DNA of 64,000 bases, from positions 1 to 64,000 of IMG/VR virus record IMGVR_UViG_3300025876_001969. One strand, written 5' to 3'. Positions 1-10,440 of this stretch are shown in pieces. A program made the position numbers and the translations under genes. The notes under the pieces are model-generated. The model did no database searches and had not been told where the DNA came from. It saw nothing but the letters and a program-made list of their open reading frames with translations. The stretch is from a virus. Numbering within the stretch: the first letter of the stretch is position 1; each line of letters begins with the position of its first letter.

Positions 1-727
1 ATACAACGTTTACTATGCCTGCAGAAAATGTTGTAATACAGGCCGCTTATAAACTAAAAGAGTTTACGGTAACCATAACGAATGATGGAAATGGCTCTGG
101 GTCATCGTTGGGTGCGACTACGGTAAATCAAACTATCACTCTGACTAGTACTCCTGATGCGGGGTATCAATTTAAAGAGTGGGAGGTTGTTTCTCCGGTA
201 GCCCTTAATATTGTAAATAATGCGACATTCACTATGCCTGCAGAAAATGTTCAAATAAAAGCGGTTTTTGAGCTCAAGGAATTTACTGTCACAATTGAAA
301 AGTCAGGTGAAACTTCGGGAGGAGTCCCAACTGGTGGTGGCACTTATACTATGGATCAATCGGTTAGTATAGACGCCGTAGTAGCTGAAGGGTATGAATT
401 TGATGGCTGGAGTGTTGCTAGTGGCGGCACTACCCTGCAAAACGTATCAGCTGAAAATACAACGTTTACTATGCCTGCAGAAAATGTTGTAATACAGGCC
501 GCTTATAAACTAAAAGAGTTTACGGTAACCATAACGAATGATGGAAATGGCTCTGCGTCATCGTTGGGTGCGATTGCGGTAAATCGAACTATCACTCTGA
601 CTAGTACTCCTTATGCGGGGTATCAAATTAAAGAGTGGGAGGTTGTTTCTCCGGTAGGCCTTAATATTGTAAATAATGCGACATTCACTATGCCTGCAGA
701 AGATGTTGAAATAAAAGCGGTTTTTGA
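1..727 (+). repeat. Imperfect tandem repeat, 456-bp period
   Basis: Positions 1-271 match 457-727 with only scattered mismatches; the first 99 bases are identical. The period of 456 bp is exactly 152 codons, one pair of InlB-like repeats, so frame is kept. The array continues past the left edge. Near-identity at DNA level implies recent duplication or gene conversion. Confidence 0.9.
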
Positions 728-1883
728 AGCGAAGCCAGCTTATTCATCAGAATTGGGAGCCCCTACTGCTCGTATAGTAGGCACTGACGTGTCCTTGAGT
801 CAAGATGGAAAAATTAGGGCCGTAATAAAAGGGAGTAAACCTATTGTTCAAAATTATAATACTACAAATAATACATGGGAAGATGAATGGGCGCCAACAA
901 CCATAACCGCGTATAAAGTTTCCTTATCTGCAGATGGGACAATACTGGCTGTTGGTTATAATAACTTTGATGATAAAAAGGGTAAAGTTGTTGTCTATGA
1001 AAATGATAATGGAAATTGGCAACAAAAAGGGTCGCAACTTACTGGAGAAAAAGGAGAATGGGTAGGAAATAGCTCGAGCGTTCAAAATTATCAATTTCAA
1101 GGAGATCGTTTTGGTAATAGTTTAGCGTTGAGTAACGACGGACTCACTATGATTGTGGGATCTTATTCGGCTGCAGGCTCATTCTTTCATAGAAGCACAG
1201 AATACTTCTTTGATCGGGGAGGGAGAGTTCAAGTCTATCAGTTTGCTAATGGAAACTGGAGCCAATTAGGTGCAGATTTTACGGGAGAGAGTCTGTATTT
1301 AGGGTATGGTGACGAGGTGAGAATAAGCGGAAATGGCTTGGTTGTAGCCTTCACTAATTATTATTGGAGCAACGATCATGATGGGAATAAATTACATGTA
1401 TATGAGTGGGCCTCGAACACATGGGTAGAAAGAACAGGTGTGAGCGCTTTTAATAACTTCAATCAAATGGGATCGCCATTTGATTTCTCTATAAACAGTA
1501 ATGGATCTGTGCTTTCTGCGGGGAGGTATAGTTCTTTTGGTGGCGACGGATCTGTAATAATATATAGATACGCAAATAGTTCTTACTCCAGTGAGATTAT
1601 ATCGGCGGAGAGTACTAATAATATGGTTTTTGGGTACAAGGTAGATTTAGATGATTCAGGTAATTATTGCGTTATATCTGAAAATTATTCGAATATTTCC
1701 GACTCGGGTAACGAGCATATTTACGTTTACCATTATAGTGGTGGCCAGTGGAGCAATATAGGCAAAGTGTCGGGAGGAGCAATTTCATCATGGGGAAGCA
1801 CAGAGACAACTAAGGTCGTACTAAGCGGAAATAAAAATGTAGTTGCTGCAATTGTAGGAGGAAAAGTAGTCCACTTTCTTTGA
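1..1883 (+). CDS. Phage adhesin: InlB-like repeats plus beta-propeller (5' partial)
   Basis: The frame is open to the left edge, so the N-terminus lies outside the window; the first in-frame ATG at 15 is inside a repeat. About the first 235 residues are repeats of 73-79 residues, each ending in an FTMPA-E-x-V motif after a GY-F-x-W motif, as in divergent InlB B-repeat (Listeria-Bacteroides type) domains. The rest holds FG-GAP-like propeller blades (phrases such as LSxDG, VGxYS, NGNWxQLGADFTGE). These folds occur in surface adhesins, and the position before the tail-tip genes suggests a tail or capsid adhesin. The C-terminal blades resemble those of the protein at 41824-44361. The attachment role is inferred. 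Confidence 0.75.
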   Translation, partial: TTFTMPAENVVIQAAYKLKEFTVTITNDGNGSGSSLGATTVNQTITLTSTPDAGYQFKEWEVVSPVALNIVNNATFTMPAENVQIKAVFELKEFTVTIEKSGETSGGVPTGGGTYTMDQSVSIDAVVAEGYEFDGWSVASGGTTLQNVSAENTTFTMPAENVVIQAAYKLKEFTVTITNDGNGSASSLGAIAVNRTITLTSTPYAGYQIKEWEVVSPVGLNIVNNATFTMPAEDVEIKAVFEAKPAYSSELGAPTARIVGTDVSLSQDGKIRAVIKGSKPIVQNYNTTNNTWEDEWAPTTITAYKVSLSADGTILAVGYNNFDDKKGKVVVYENDNGNWQQKGSQLTGEKGEWVGNSSSVQNYQFQGDRFGNSLALSNDGLTMIVGSYSAAGSFFHRSTEYFFDRGGRVQVYQFANGNWSQLGADFTGESLYLGYGDEVRISGNGLVVAFTNYYWSNDHDGNKLHVYEWASNTWVERTGVSAFNNFNQMGSPFDFSINSNGSVLSAGRYSSFGGDGSVIIYRYANSSYSSEIISAESTNNMVFGYKVDLDDSGNYCVISENYSNISDSGNEHIYVYHYSGGQWSNIGKVSGGAISSWGSTETTKVVLSGNKNVVAAIVGGKVVHFL

Positions 1884-1918
1884 GTCCAAAAACTATAAAA
1901 TAACATTTTTTCTTTTAA

Positions 1919-1924
1919 TATAAT
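1919..1924 (+). promoter_or_regulatory. TATAAT box just before a start codon (candidate late promoter)
   Basis: TATAAT lies 5 bases upstream of the ATG at 1930 in the short AT-rich gap after the adhesin gene. No convincing -35 is visible. The same box precedes starts at 10456, 44392 and 52596. T4-type late promoters have only a -10-like box read by a phage sigma factor, and this phage encodes one, so a late promoter is possible. Confidence 0.35.
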
Positions 1925-1929
1925 AATAC

Positions 1930-3129
1930 ATGAGCAAGCCTTTTTACAGATACGAAGATGTTCCAGTGTTGCTAGCGACCAAAGGTAGTGAGCCAATTAT
2001 GGTTTTTGCTAGTTCTGCTGGACTTTCTGCGAGCCAACCGATAGAGGCTAAAAAATTCCTAGAAGACCATAATATATCTTTTGCATTACAGACTGGGGAT
2101 GTGCATTTTACAGGAGCTTATGAATCTGGCTTTTTGATGGGCCCAAGAAATGGCCCAGGCGTAAAAATGCCTGAATCGGTTGAGACTATACCAAGTGGTT
2201 ACAAGATAGCGTATCCAGGAGGACAATCTTTATATTTAACCGAAGATTTATCTGCTGGAGATTACTATATTAAGGTGAGGTCTACCGGTGATACATTATT
2301 GGATTATGATAGGGATATAGAATACGGAGAAGTCGATGTTTTGAGGAATTATGCGGCATCAAATGTTGTAAGGGGTGTGTTGAATATTTCCTACTATATG
2401 AACACTGGGAATCTTCATACGTTTGCAAACTTGACTGGATTATTGGATCCAAATATTTACCCACAAATTAATGAAGAGAAAATTACAGGATCATTTGGTG
2501 ATTATATTTTTGAAGACGCATACTTGAGGGAGTTGAATTTTTCGGCACAACCTTTTCAACCAATAGAGTCGAGACTAAGCATAGATATATATGGAAAAAT
2601 GGAATACCGTGAGGGGTTGTCGCAGTCAATACTTGACGATTATGGATGCTTGAAAGAGAATCAATTTAGCATACCTCACGCAGTCAATACTAAGCTTGTT
2701 GGTGCGTCCGGAATTGGCATAAATTACCCGCTTAATTTTGATTATACTATATCGTCACAAAGATCCCCAGAGGTGCCGGTCCCATTAAGCGGTAAAATTA
2801 GCGAAGATGGAGAGGTGCCAGTTCGGGTCACGAAAGATAACATAGATATCACTATAAAAATTCAAGGAGAGAAGCTTGATCCATTTCTAAAAATATCAGG
2901 ACAAAGAGCTAACGTCACAGTTGAGCTTTCTGATATTGGATTCAATAAGGAATTCACGGACAATAACGAAGGGTTGATGAATAAATTTTCTCTAGCCGGA
3001 AGTTTGATTTATCCTGATATGCCATCTCAAAAGCTAAGGGATTACGGGGTTGTAGAGGAAGATAATTTAAGCGTTTCAGAGGGTGGCTTTTTAAAGGGCA
3101 CTGCAACAATAAAGCAGTCTTACAGGTAA
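1930..3129 (+). CDS. Putative tail structural protein (possibly tail-tube-like)
   Basis: This 399-residue protein has no motif I can name with confidence. It is rich in beta-strand-like alternation, with a central segment around residues 185-235 (SFGDYIFEDAYLRELNFSA, then IYGKMEY) that resembles the beta-sandwich of phage tail-tube proteins. It lacks a signal peptide, membrane segments and cysteine clusters. It lies between the adhesin and the gpM-like giant gene and its stop overlaps the next start by one base, so it is probably translated with the tail-tip operon. The tail-tube idea is weak; it could be another distal-tail component. Confidence 0.4.
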   Translation: MSKPFYRYEDVPVLLATKGSEPIMVFASSAGLSASQPIEAKKFLEDHNISFALQTGDVHFTGAYESGFLMGPRNGPGVKMPESVETIPSGYKIAYPGGQSLYLTEDLSAGDYYIKVRSTGDTLLDYDRDIEYGEVDVLRNYAASNVVRGVLNISYYMNTGNLHTFANLTGLLDPNIYPQINEEKITGSFGDYIFEDAYLRELNFSAQPFQPIESRLSIDIYGKMEYREGLSQSILDDYGCLKENQFSIPHAVNTKLVGASGIGINYPLNFDYTISSQRSPEVPVPLSGKISEDGEVPVRVTKDNIDITIKIQGEKLDPFLKISGQRANVTVELSDIGFNKEFTDNNEGLMNKFSLAGSLIYPDMPSQKLRDYGVVEEDNLSVSEGGFLKGTATIKQSYR

Positions 3130-6100
3130 TGGATATACCAGCTTCATTATGGAATACTGGAAGGCGGTATAAGAAAGACGATATAGTTCAAATCGCAAAC
3201 TTGGCCCTTCCTGGTGATGAATATAGGGACAAGGATGGAGATCTAGTTCAACCTATCACTACTAATGATTATCTTCAATTACAAACAGATAAAGAGTACG
3301 TAATATCTGCAGATGTCTTGAGCGAGGTAGATGTAATAGATAGCCAAGAAGTTACCATAGGTACATATTTTAATATCAACAAAAACCTGAATTACTCGAT
3401 AGGATGTATGGTTAAGAAATTAACCGAATCGTCTTCAACCATAGATGACCAGAAAACATATATTACTCAACCATCTGAGGGAGTTGTTGATTTGGATAGT
3501 TCTATAGGCGTAGGAATAGGTGTTAAATTCCTAGACAGTCTTGGAGAGAAAATAAAAGTTTCAAATCTTAGGGATAATCACAGGTTAATGGCTGGTAGCG
3601 AGCTTAATGATAGTGAGTATTATAACGTATTGTTAGATATAGAGGCAAGTTCAATACCTGATGGTGCGGTTGGCGCATATTTATTTGTATTTGTGTACGG
3701 TATGAGGTCTGGTGGTTTTATGTTCAAGAAGCCTTTTGCATCTAATTTGGGTAGGTTTTTTTATTGCATTGAGGATCATGATTCTGGTTTTGGGAAAGAG
3801 CCAAATTCAGAAGTAGGTTCAAGGTATTGGACTCAAGATTTTGTATGGAGACCTTCTTATGGGTCAAAGTCAGATTTTGTAGCTATAAATGATGAGTTAA
3901 AGATGGGAGAGGGTAAGAATTATGTAACTAGCATGGCCATAAATTCTTTACCAATGGAATTGACTTTGAACTTTAATAATAGAACAGATTCTGAAACTAA
4001 AGCCATAGTTCATTTTTTACAAGAAAAGTCATTTGCTTATAATTCAATTTTTAGTTTAGATTATAAAGGTAATAGATTATTGTCAAGCGATGTAGCTTCT
4101 TTTAATTTTAAATATAGTTACCCCTATAAGGATGATTTAAAGTATACTTGTACTGAATTTGATCATTCGATAGTTTATAGAAATAAAAACAATATCAAGG
4201 CTAAATTCGTATGCAATACTGAGAGCACTTTGGCTAGCTTCGAGAGTCACGCTGGATACAACAAAAGAGTTGACGCTTTGATACCTATATTTATAGACGA
4301 AGTAACTCACTTTAAAAAAGGAGAGCAAATAAGCTTAAATACATTCACTCTCGAGGGGGACGATGGAGCAAAGAAAATAGAGCCAAGTAATATATTAAGA
4401 GTAAAAAGATACGACGAACCGGGAGAACTTACAAAAGGTTTAATAATATGTAAAGAGCCAGAAAAGTTCGAGGAAGGGGATTGTGTTTTTGTAAAAGTAA
4501 AAGATCCAGAAAACTCTATATACAATGTAGGGAAAACAAAAATATATAAAAAAATATCTCAAACTGAATTTGTTTTTCACCCGTTATTGGAAGAGGGGTC
4601 ATATGAAGACGTGGTAAATTTAAGGGCTACATCTTCGGCTGGAGAAAATACTTCAGCGCAATGGTTCGATGAGGATGTCAGTAACCAATTGAAGATAAGA
4701 GAAGAAGATATTGTTTTTGATAATGTATCAATAGTCAGAATGGCTGTGTGCCCTGAGGATTGTGCAGACAGTAAGGTTTTGATGCCAGAGGGAGTGTCTA
4801 TTATACCTGCAACTAGCGAAGATCCGGCAACCGGAGAAAGCAGAAAGAGGCAAGTATATTTAAAAAACTACAGAAGGCTACAAATAGACTCAGAGATCAC
4901 TGCGGAGACTCAAACTGTTAAGTTTACTCCTATGGAGAATTTTACACTGGAAGCAAAGGATGACTTCTGGCTGCTTATTTCTGCTGTTCAAGGCAGGAGC
5001 AGCTTATACATAAAAGATCCAGACGAAATTCCAAAATACCCTTGGTTAGAAGTTAGAACCTTTGATCACAAGCCAAGTTTAAATTTCAACATAAATCACA
5101 CTCCAGAAAATATACAAACAAGTTTCCTTAAATACTACAATAAGAAATATAAGAAAGAATTAAATTCTAATCTATCTACATTTAATGTAGTTTTTGATAA
5201 AAGGAGCGATCAGGAGGCTGCCGAAATATTGCAGTTCCTTGAGAGTCATCTTGGGCACAAGAAATTTAGGTTTCAAATGCCTAGGCCATATTTAAAAGAT
5301 ACAAGCGCGACGACTTCTCCGAGTAGACCTTTCATTTCAACTTTTTATTGTCCTAGCTGGGGGCACGATATAGTTTACAAGAATAATCATAGTATTACGG
5401 CAACCTTCATAGAGTCCACAACCTCAATAGAAGAAGATTTACGTAATGTTTTTGGCATAGGCAGGGAAGAGCAGAAGCCTTGCTATGGAGCTGAGCTTTT
5501 TGACCCTGTTACTAAATTTGAATTATGCACCTTTTCTTCGATATTGCAGGCCACAAATGGAATTGGATTCCAGGTAGTAGAAGGTGAGAACGAGCAATTG
5601 ATCGGAAAGCCTAAAGCTGTTGATTTAGTTTTTATAGTTGATACGACGGGCAGTATGACTAACCAGAGTATAGAGACGAATGGAGTCACTAAAACAAAGT
5701 ATCAGGTATGTATAGATATACTTTTGAAAATGATAACAGCTCACGATAGCTATATCATGCCTGGAACCGAATCATATAATGGTGAATTTAACACTCCAGC
5801 ATTAAGCTTTGGTTCGAATAGTGGTGATGACACTATACCTCCATGGCCAGCAGATAATGAAGTCTTGAATAGCTTGTTACCTAAACTTTACGATCCGCTA
5901 AAGGAATTGCGAGATTCTCTTGAAAATGAGGGTTATAATTTAGAAAACCTAGATAGATTTAAAATAAAAATAGACCAAAAAAGAGTAAATCTTGGTTTTA
6001 TACTGATGGCAGATCCTAGGCAGGTGATACAGGACGTATCAGATTACCCTAATTCATTCGACAAGGTGCAGTCTTATAAAAGTATAAACGTAAAAGATCC

Positions 6101-7916
6101 ACAAAGCGTACTAAAAGAAGATTCGCCTAGAGCAGTTAGTCAGGCTTTGGCTCAATTTTATAATAGTCCACGAGCTGAACATGTGACAGATAGAATAGTT
6201 ATAATGCTAAGCGATGGAGTTTTTACTAGCGATGATGCGGCTATGCCAGGAACTAATTACGATCAGTTTTATAGTCAATACACTCTTGACATGTGCGCTC
6301 AATTAAGAAAAGGTGGAGATTTGGCGGTTAGAAGACCATCTGACGAGGTGCTCAAGAAGTATGGATACGGAAGTCAGACGCCTTTTAATAAGCTAGAGAA
6401 TTATAAAACAAAAGAAAAAGATGGGGGGGTATCTCAATACAATAACCCAGACCTTGAAAAAGAAAACCCTGTCTGGTACAATGAAGAAATGCCGACGGTA
6501 TTTATGTTTGCCAGAGTGGGTATACCTGGCCAATTATCAACTTACGCTCCAAACTATGTTTATGATTATGATAAACCGGCGCCGTATTTAGAGCCACCAA
6601 GCAAGACTCCTCAATTCTTTTTTCCAATAACGCAGGCGGGCGACTTGAATGGCGAAGTAACTAGAATGATGGACCTAATAAAAATTGTAGAAATGCTCAC
6701 CAATGATAATGGTTATCAAAACGTGTTCTCAATAGTGTTATATAATTGCGGGCCTCATGATGTGCAACTTAAGAATACACTAGTAAACATAAAAGGCCAA
6801 GCTGGCCCGCTAAAATATACAACCGAAATCTTAAAGGAAGGAATACCTAAGGGTGGTAACGTTCGTGACTTAAGTTATACCCAACCATACCAAAGTAAAG
6901 CATTAATAAATCAAGGTTATGGTGGTCAATATTATGGAGATCTAAATAATCAGGATTTATTTTCAGACGAATCAAGAGATTCAAATATATTGTGGTCTTC
7001 ATTTAATACGAAGTACGAAGTATCTAGGGAAGGGTTTATTGAAAATATAAATGGAGGTTGGGCTGAGAATTCAACACTAAGTGAGGGAGTAAAGAATGTG
7101 GGTGTCGCTTTCAAGGGAATGCCTATAAGGGTATTTAAGGCGGATTCAGGTTTGGAAATAACGGACTATAACATAGGCAATGTTCACGCTGGCAACCAAT
7201 ACAGAGGCGATTATTCACACTTGCCGGTGATTAAACCTGGGGAGAAACTTGATTTGTTTTTTGGAATAAAAACTAACAAGCTGAGCGATTTTTCTGAGAA
7301 CGTGCAATTATTAATAAATTCAGACGATGGAACGATGAGGCAGATGGACTGTTATGCTAATTATGAGTTCGACATACTCATTCCATCAAGCAAAGAGATT
7401 GTAGGTGATACCAAAACCGAAGACAAGGGTCCAAAGAATTGCCAGAGTGTATGGATGAATTCAAATCTTGTTATAGATCATCCAGAATATGGAAAAGTTT
7501 CTTTTGATAGCAGCCCTAAGTTGCCCATCGCCCCAACATACAACCCTTGGGCTTTAAGGAATTTCGCAGACAAGCCGCCGACATCAGGGGGTAATTCTTT
7601 CAAGATGTGCAACATAGCTTCAGCTCAAACATATACATTTTCTCAACCAATAAGAAATCCTCTTTTGGCTGTTTATAGTTTGGGGAACCCTGGTTTAAGC
7701 GTGACCATAAAAACAAGTACCAAAGTTATCGATTATTCGGGAGGAGCAAAATCAGCTGACCATTCTACTATAGTTGTTGATACAGACTTTAGCTTCAAGG
7801 GGCCAGAGGCTTTTGGAGTCCTTCAGTTTCCAGGAGAACATACAAGTATAACTTTAACGCCAAACACCGCTGAGTGTTACTATAGTCTCGTATGGGGGTT
7901 GCAATATTGCCCATGA
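3129..7916 (+). CDS. Giant tail-tip protein: two gpM-like domains plus VWA domain
   Basis: 1595 residues. Two segments, about residues 206-365 and 637-770, share the lambda minor tail protein M pattern: a domain with a strand like FNVVFDKRSD, a helix with ILQFLESHLG, an FRFQMPRPY-like strand, then a WGHDIVYKNN-like strand and a final beta segment. Lambda gpM is only about 110 residues, so this is a duplicated and enlarged version. From about residue 832 a von Willebrand A domain follows, with MIDAS-type DTTGSM at 838-843 and a second strand IVIMLSDGVF near 1022. The C-terminal 350 residues are beta-rich and unassigned. It sits just where gpM would in a lambda-like order. VWA domains bind ligands through a metal ion, so host binding or tail assembly are plausible roles. 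Confidence 0.7.
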   Translation: MDIPASLWNTGRRYKKDDIVQIANLALPGDEYRDKDGDLVQPITTNDYLQLQTDKEYVISADVLSEVDVIDSQEVTIGTYFNINKNLNYSIGCMVKKLTESSSTIDDQKTYITQPSEGVVDLDSSIGVGIGVKFLDSLGEKIKVSNLRDNHRLMAGSELNDSEYYNVLLDIEASSIPDGAVGAYLFVFVYGMRSGGFMFKKPFASNLGRFFYCIEDHDSGFGKEPNSEVGSRYWTQDFVWRPSYGSKSDFVAINDELKMGEGKNYVTSMAINSLPMELTLNFNNRTDSETKAIVHFLQEKSFAYNSIFSLDYKGNRLLSSDVASFNFKYSYPYKDDLKYTCTEFDHSIVYRNKNNIKAKFVCNTESTLASFESHAGYNKRVDALIPIFIDEVTHFKKGEQISLNTFTLEGDDGAKKIEPSNILRVKRYDEPGELTKGLIICKEPEKFEEGDCVFVKVKDPENSIYNVGKTKIYKKISQTEFVFHPLLEEGSYEDVVNLRATSSAGENTSAQWFDEDVSNQLKIREEDIVFDNVSIVRMAVCPEDCADSKVLMPEGVSIIPATSEDPATGESRKRQVYLKNYRRLQIDSEITAETQTVKFTPMENFTLEAKDDFWLLISAVQGRSSLYIKDPDEIPKYPWLEVRTFDHKPSLNFNINHTPENIQTSFLKYYNKKYKKELNSNLSTFNVVFDKRSDQEAAEILQFLESHLGHKKFRFQMPRPYLKDTSATTSPSRPFISTFYCPSWGHDIVYKNNHSITATFIESTTSIEEDLRNVFGIGREEQKPCYGAELFDPVTKFELCTFSSILQATNGIGFQVVEGENEQLIGKPKAVDLVFIVDTTGSMTNQSIETNGVTKTKYQVCIDILLKMITAHDSYIMPGTESYNGEFNTPALSFGSNSGDDTIPPWPADNEVLNSLLPKLYDPLKELRDSLENEGYNLENLDRFKIKIDQKRVNLGFILMADPRQVIQDVSDYPNSFDKVQSYKSINVKDPQSVLKEDSPRAVSQALAQFYNSPRAEHVTDRIVIMLSDGVFTSDDAAMPGTNYDQFYSQYTLDMCAQLRKGGDLAVRRPSDEVLKKYGYGSQTPFNKLENYKTKEKDGGVSQYNNPDLEKENPVWYNEEMPTVFMFARVGIPGQLSTYAPNYVYDYDKPAPYLEPPSKTPQFFFPITQAGDLNGEVTRMMDLIKIVEMLTNDNGYQNVFSIVLYNCGPHDVQLKNTLVNIKGQAGPLKYTTEILKEGIPKGGNVRDLSYTQPYQSKALINQGYGGQYYGDLNNQDLFSDESRDSNILWSSFNTKYEVSREGFIENINGGWAENSTLSEGVKNVGVAFKGMPIRVFKADSGLEITDYNIGNVHAGNQYRGDYSHLPVIKPGEKLDLFFGIKTNKLSDFSENVQLLINSDDGTMRQMDCYANYEFDILIPSSKEIVGDTKTEDKGPKNCQSVWMNSNLVIDHPEYGKVSFDSSPKLPIAPTYNPWALRNFADKPPTSGGNSFKMCNIASAQTYTFSQPIRNPLLAVYSLGNPGLSVTIKTSTKVIDYSGGAKSADHSTIVVDTDFSFKGPEAFGVLQFPGEHTSITLTPNTAECYYSLVWGLQYCP

Positions 7917-9292
7917 GTTTTATAACTGAACAATCTGGGGTATGTCTCTCTCCTTCCGGTGGAACTGTCTATGCTGCATGCAATTGGTTTATCGATGAAT
8001 ATGGGCAGCGGTATTTGAATACGGAGGAGAGCAAGAGAATACTTCCAGAAGGGAATTGTTTACCGATTACTAATTTTGATTGTGACTCTAGTAGGAAAAC
8101 GGTTGATAGTGGTAAGTTTGTATCAATTGTAAATACGTGCAGCTTGCCAATAACTATTACTGGTTTTAGAAATTCAGACCCCGAAAGGTTTTCTATATTG
8201 AGGTACCCTGAATATGCCGGATTTTCTGAATACACAACGGGGAACACTGAAGAATTACCTTTTACTGTTGAGCCCTTTCAGAGAAAAGTGGTTAATGCAT
8301 TTTTTCATCCATTAATATCTGAACTTACAAGTGGGACTCCTGGAAAGTTAGAGAATAGAAATGGAGATAAATTTAGAGCAAAAATAGATATTCTTCCTGG
8401 ATTCGAAGTCTTGAACTGTCAGAAGGAAAACTTTGTTTCTGTGCTTTGGTGGGATGGATCATGTGGCGGAGGTGGAGATAACTTAATACTAATGGATCAA
8501 CCAATCGAGAGTTCTGGCCAATGGTTTGAGCCATCAGGGTTAGATTCATATATAGTAAGGACTGGAATATATTACCCAGAACAAGAAGCCGCTCAATATT
8601 TTGATCATACAGGACAAGACGTAACATTAACGGAAGACTATGAGCTTCCATCAAACTATTGTTCCGCATCGTTTAAGCTTGAAGCTGAGTTTTTGTGCGA
8701 AGCCGTTGATAGGAAATTTTTAAACAATGATGACAACTTCATAGAGCCAGACTTGTCGATAATCAAAAAAATACAAAACCAATACTCATTAAGTAAGAAA
8801 AAAACGATAGAGCTAAATATAGCAAACAATACCTCTGTGCAGAATATTTTTACAGGACTTAGGGATTGCTCTGTGGCTTACGCTTCAATGCTGAACAACA
8901 TGAATCCAATTTGGCACGAAGCTTATGGAGATGTTGGGATATCTGGATCTCTTGGCGCTTTTCATTCTTTGGTTGATGGGCTAATCAGAGCGGGGCAAGA
9001 CGGTGATATTAATAATTTAATTATGTCAACTTTACCTCCAACGAATATAAATTATGGTGACGCCGAGATTCAAGTATCTTACACGAGTAATAATACAGGA
9101 CAAGTGGAACTAGATGGATACCTATGGACAGGCATGGTCATAGAGAATAAGTCGGTGAAAAATGCTGGAGACTTGACAAATCAAGCGGTGTTTTTTAATG
9201 CCCAGGTAATTTCGGGACCTCAAGAAGATGTCAGAATGTTTATAGTTGATAGCGGCGATTTTAATCTATACCCAATGAAAGAAAAAATATGA
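7913..9292 (+). CDS. Tail-region protein with an Ig-like (ASH/choice-of-anchor type) domain
   Basis: I start this gene at the ATG at 7913, which overlaps the previous stop as ATGA; a second in-frame ATG lies 21 bases upstream. Residues about 45-150 look like an ASPM-SPD2-Hydin-type Ig-like domain: a VSIVNTCSLPITITGF strand pair, then FSI, then LPFTVEPFQRKVVNAFFHP. This is followed by cysteine-containing segments (GSCGGGGD) and a region with a helical stretch near residue 270. No enzyme motif is seen. It lies between the gpM-like and gpL-like genes and so is probably a tail-tip component. The exact role is unknown. Confidence 0.5.
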   Translation: MSFITEQSGVCLSPSGGTVYAACNWFIDEYGQRYLNTEESKRILPEGNCLPITNFDCDSSRKTVDSGKFVSIVNTCSLPITITGFRNSDPERFSILRYPEYAGFSEYTTGNTEELPFTVEPFQRKVVNAFFHPLISELTSGTPGKLENRNGDKFRAKIDILPGFEVLNCQKENFVSVLWWDGSCGGGGDNLILMDQPIESSGQWFEPSGLDSYIVRTGIYYPEQEAAQYFDHTGQDVTLTEDYELPSNYCSASFKLEAEFLCEAVDRKFLNNDDNFIEPDLSIIKKIQNQYSLSKKKTIELNIANNTSVQNIFTGLRDCSVAYASMLNNMNPIWHEAYGDVGISGSLGAFHSLVDGLIRAGQDGDINNLIMSTLPPTNINYGDAEIQVSYTSNNTGQVELDGYLWTGMVIENKSVKNAGDLTNQAVFFNAQVISGPQEDVRMFIVDSGDFNLYPMKEKI

Positions 9293-10434
9293 GTATATAT
9301 AATATGTCATCGGGAGATAGTGACCCAAATAATGATTTTTTGAGAATGCATATAGCTATGGATGCAGATTCAAGTTCAACTATCACAATTTTCAATAGCG
9401 GCAATGCAGGGGTCGTTAAATATAGTACAAATTCTGATTACGCATGGAAGGTCGAGAGAATTAAATACATATCAGAAGACACAAGAGCATTAAAAGCTTC
9501 AGAGAATCAAAGGGTTGGGTACCCTGAATCTATATCCTGGATCCCTGGTTCGTTGATATCGCCGCTATCGAGCTCGGAGGAAGTGAAGGTTGGTGGCCTG
9601 AAATCATTTACAAGTAAGGATGACTTAAATGGAGCGCAATATCTAAAATCAGGACACCTAGTACTAGAAGAACACTATGAAGAACAATGGAGCCCGCAGG
9701 GTATAATTCAAGTATCAAATGTTTATTCGGAGTACGGAAACATGCCGTTTGTTGACATAGAGAATAAAGATATAGAGTCCACAGGTGTTATAAATTTATA
9801 TTCATCCTCTCTAAAGGGTTGCATTTTTAGCATCGACATAAAGAGGAATTTCATAAGTGGAGAGGCTAATGAGGCGGGCAGTATACTTCTATCAGATCAG
9901 ATTGATACAAAATCAAGTAGCTCAGTAAGAAAAAACGATACAATCAGCGAGTGGAATAGTATATTTGAAATAAATAAAAACTGCAACGCTGACTCTATAT
10001 TTAAAAACGGAAAAAATAGAGACGAAGTGTTTGCAGAAGAATTAAAGTCATACCTAGATGACACTTGGCACAACAAGCTAAAGAGAAACTTGTGGGGGGA
10101 TTATATAGATAATGAAAATATAGAATTAAGCTCAAGAGATCCGGAAACGCTAAAGAATCATATATTTTATTGTTTTTATTATTTTGGAGCTTCTGATGAT
10201 ATAAATATACTTTCTAATGCCAGTTTTTATGCTAATGAGGGGTTGAGTTGGTATATCGGTCTTGGTGGTAAAAGTTTATTCTCAGACAACATAAGGTCAA
10301 TGAAAACTGAGTTGAGTTACCTCCCAGTCATATCCAAAACTAAAAAAGTAACAAAAGTTTATGGCTTGCCACCTAGAACAACTTATTCATATAATTTACA
10401 AAACAATATTAATATTGCTGATTTTATTGATTGA
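9289..10434 (+). CDS. Unknown tail-region protein
   Basis: 381 residues, start ATG overlapping the previous stop by 4 bases. I do not recognise the family. The N-terminal third is beta-rich and Ser/Asn-rich, the middle (about residues 230-300) is charged and helical, and the C-terminus contains LPPRTTYSYNL. No signal peptide or membrane segment is apparent. Tight coupling to the preceding gene and its position directly before the gpL-like gene argue that it is a virion or tail-assembly protein. Confidence 0.45.
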   Translation: MSIYNMSSGDSDPNNDFLRMHIAMDADSSSTITIFNSGNAGVVKYSTNSDYAWKVERIKYISEDTRALKASENQRVGYPESISWIPGSLISPLSSSEEVKVGGLKSFTSKDDLNGAQYLKSGHLVLEEHYEEQWSPQGIIQVSNVYSEYGNMPFVDIENKDIESTGVINLYSSSLKGCIFSIDIKRNFISGEANEAGSILLSDQIDTKSSSSVRKNDTISEWNSIFEINKNCNADSIFKNGKNRDEVFAEELKSYLDDTWHNKLKRNLWGDYIDNENIELSSRDPETLKNHIFYCFYYFGASDDINILSNASFYANEGLSWYIGLGGKSLFSDNIRSMKTELSYLPVISKTKKVTKVYGLPPRTTYSYNLQNNINIADFID

Positions 10435-10440
10435 TTAATT

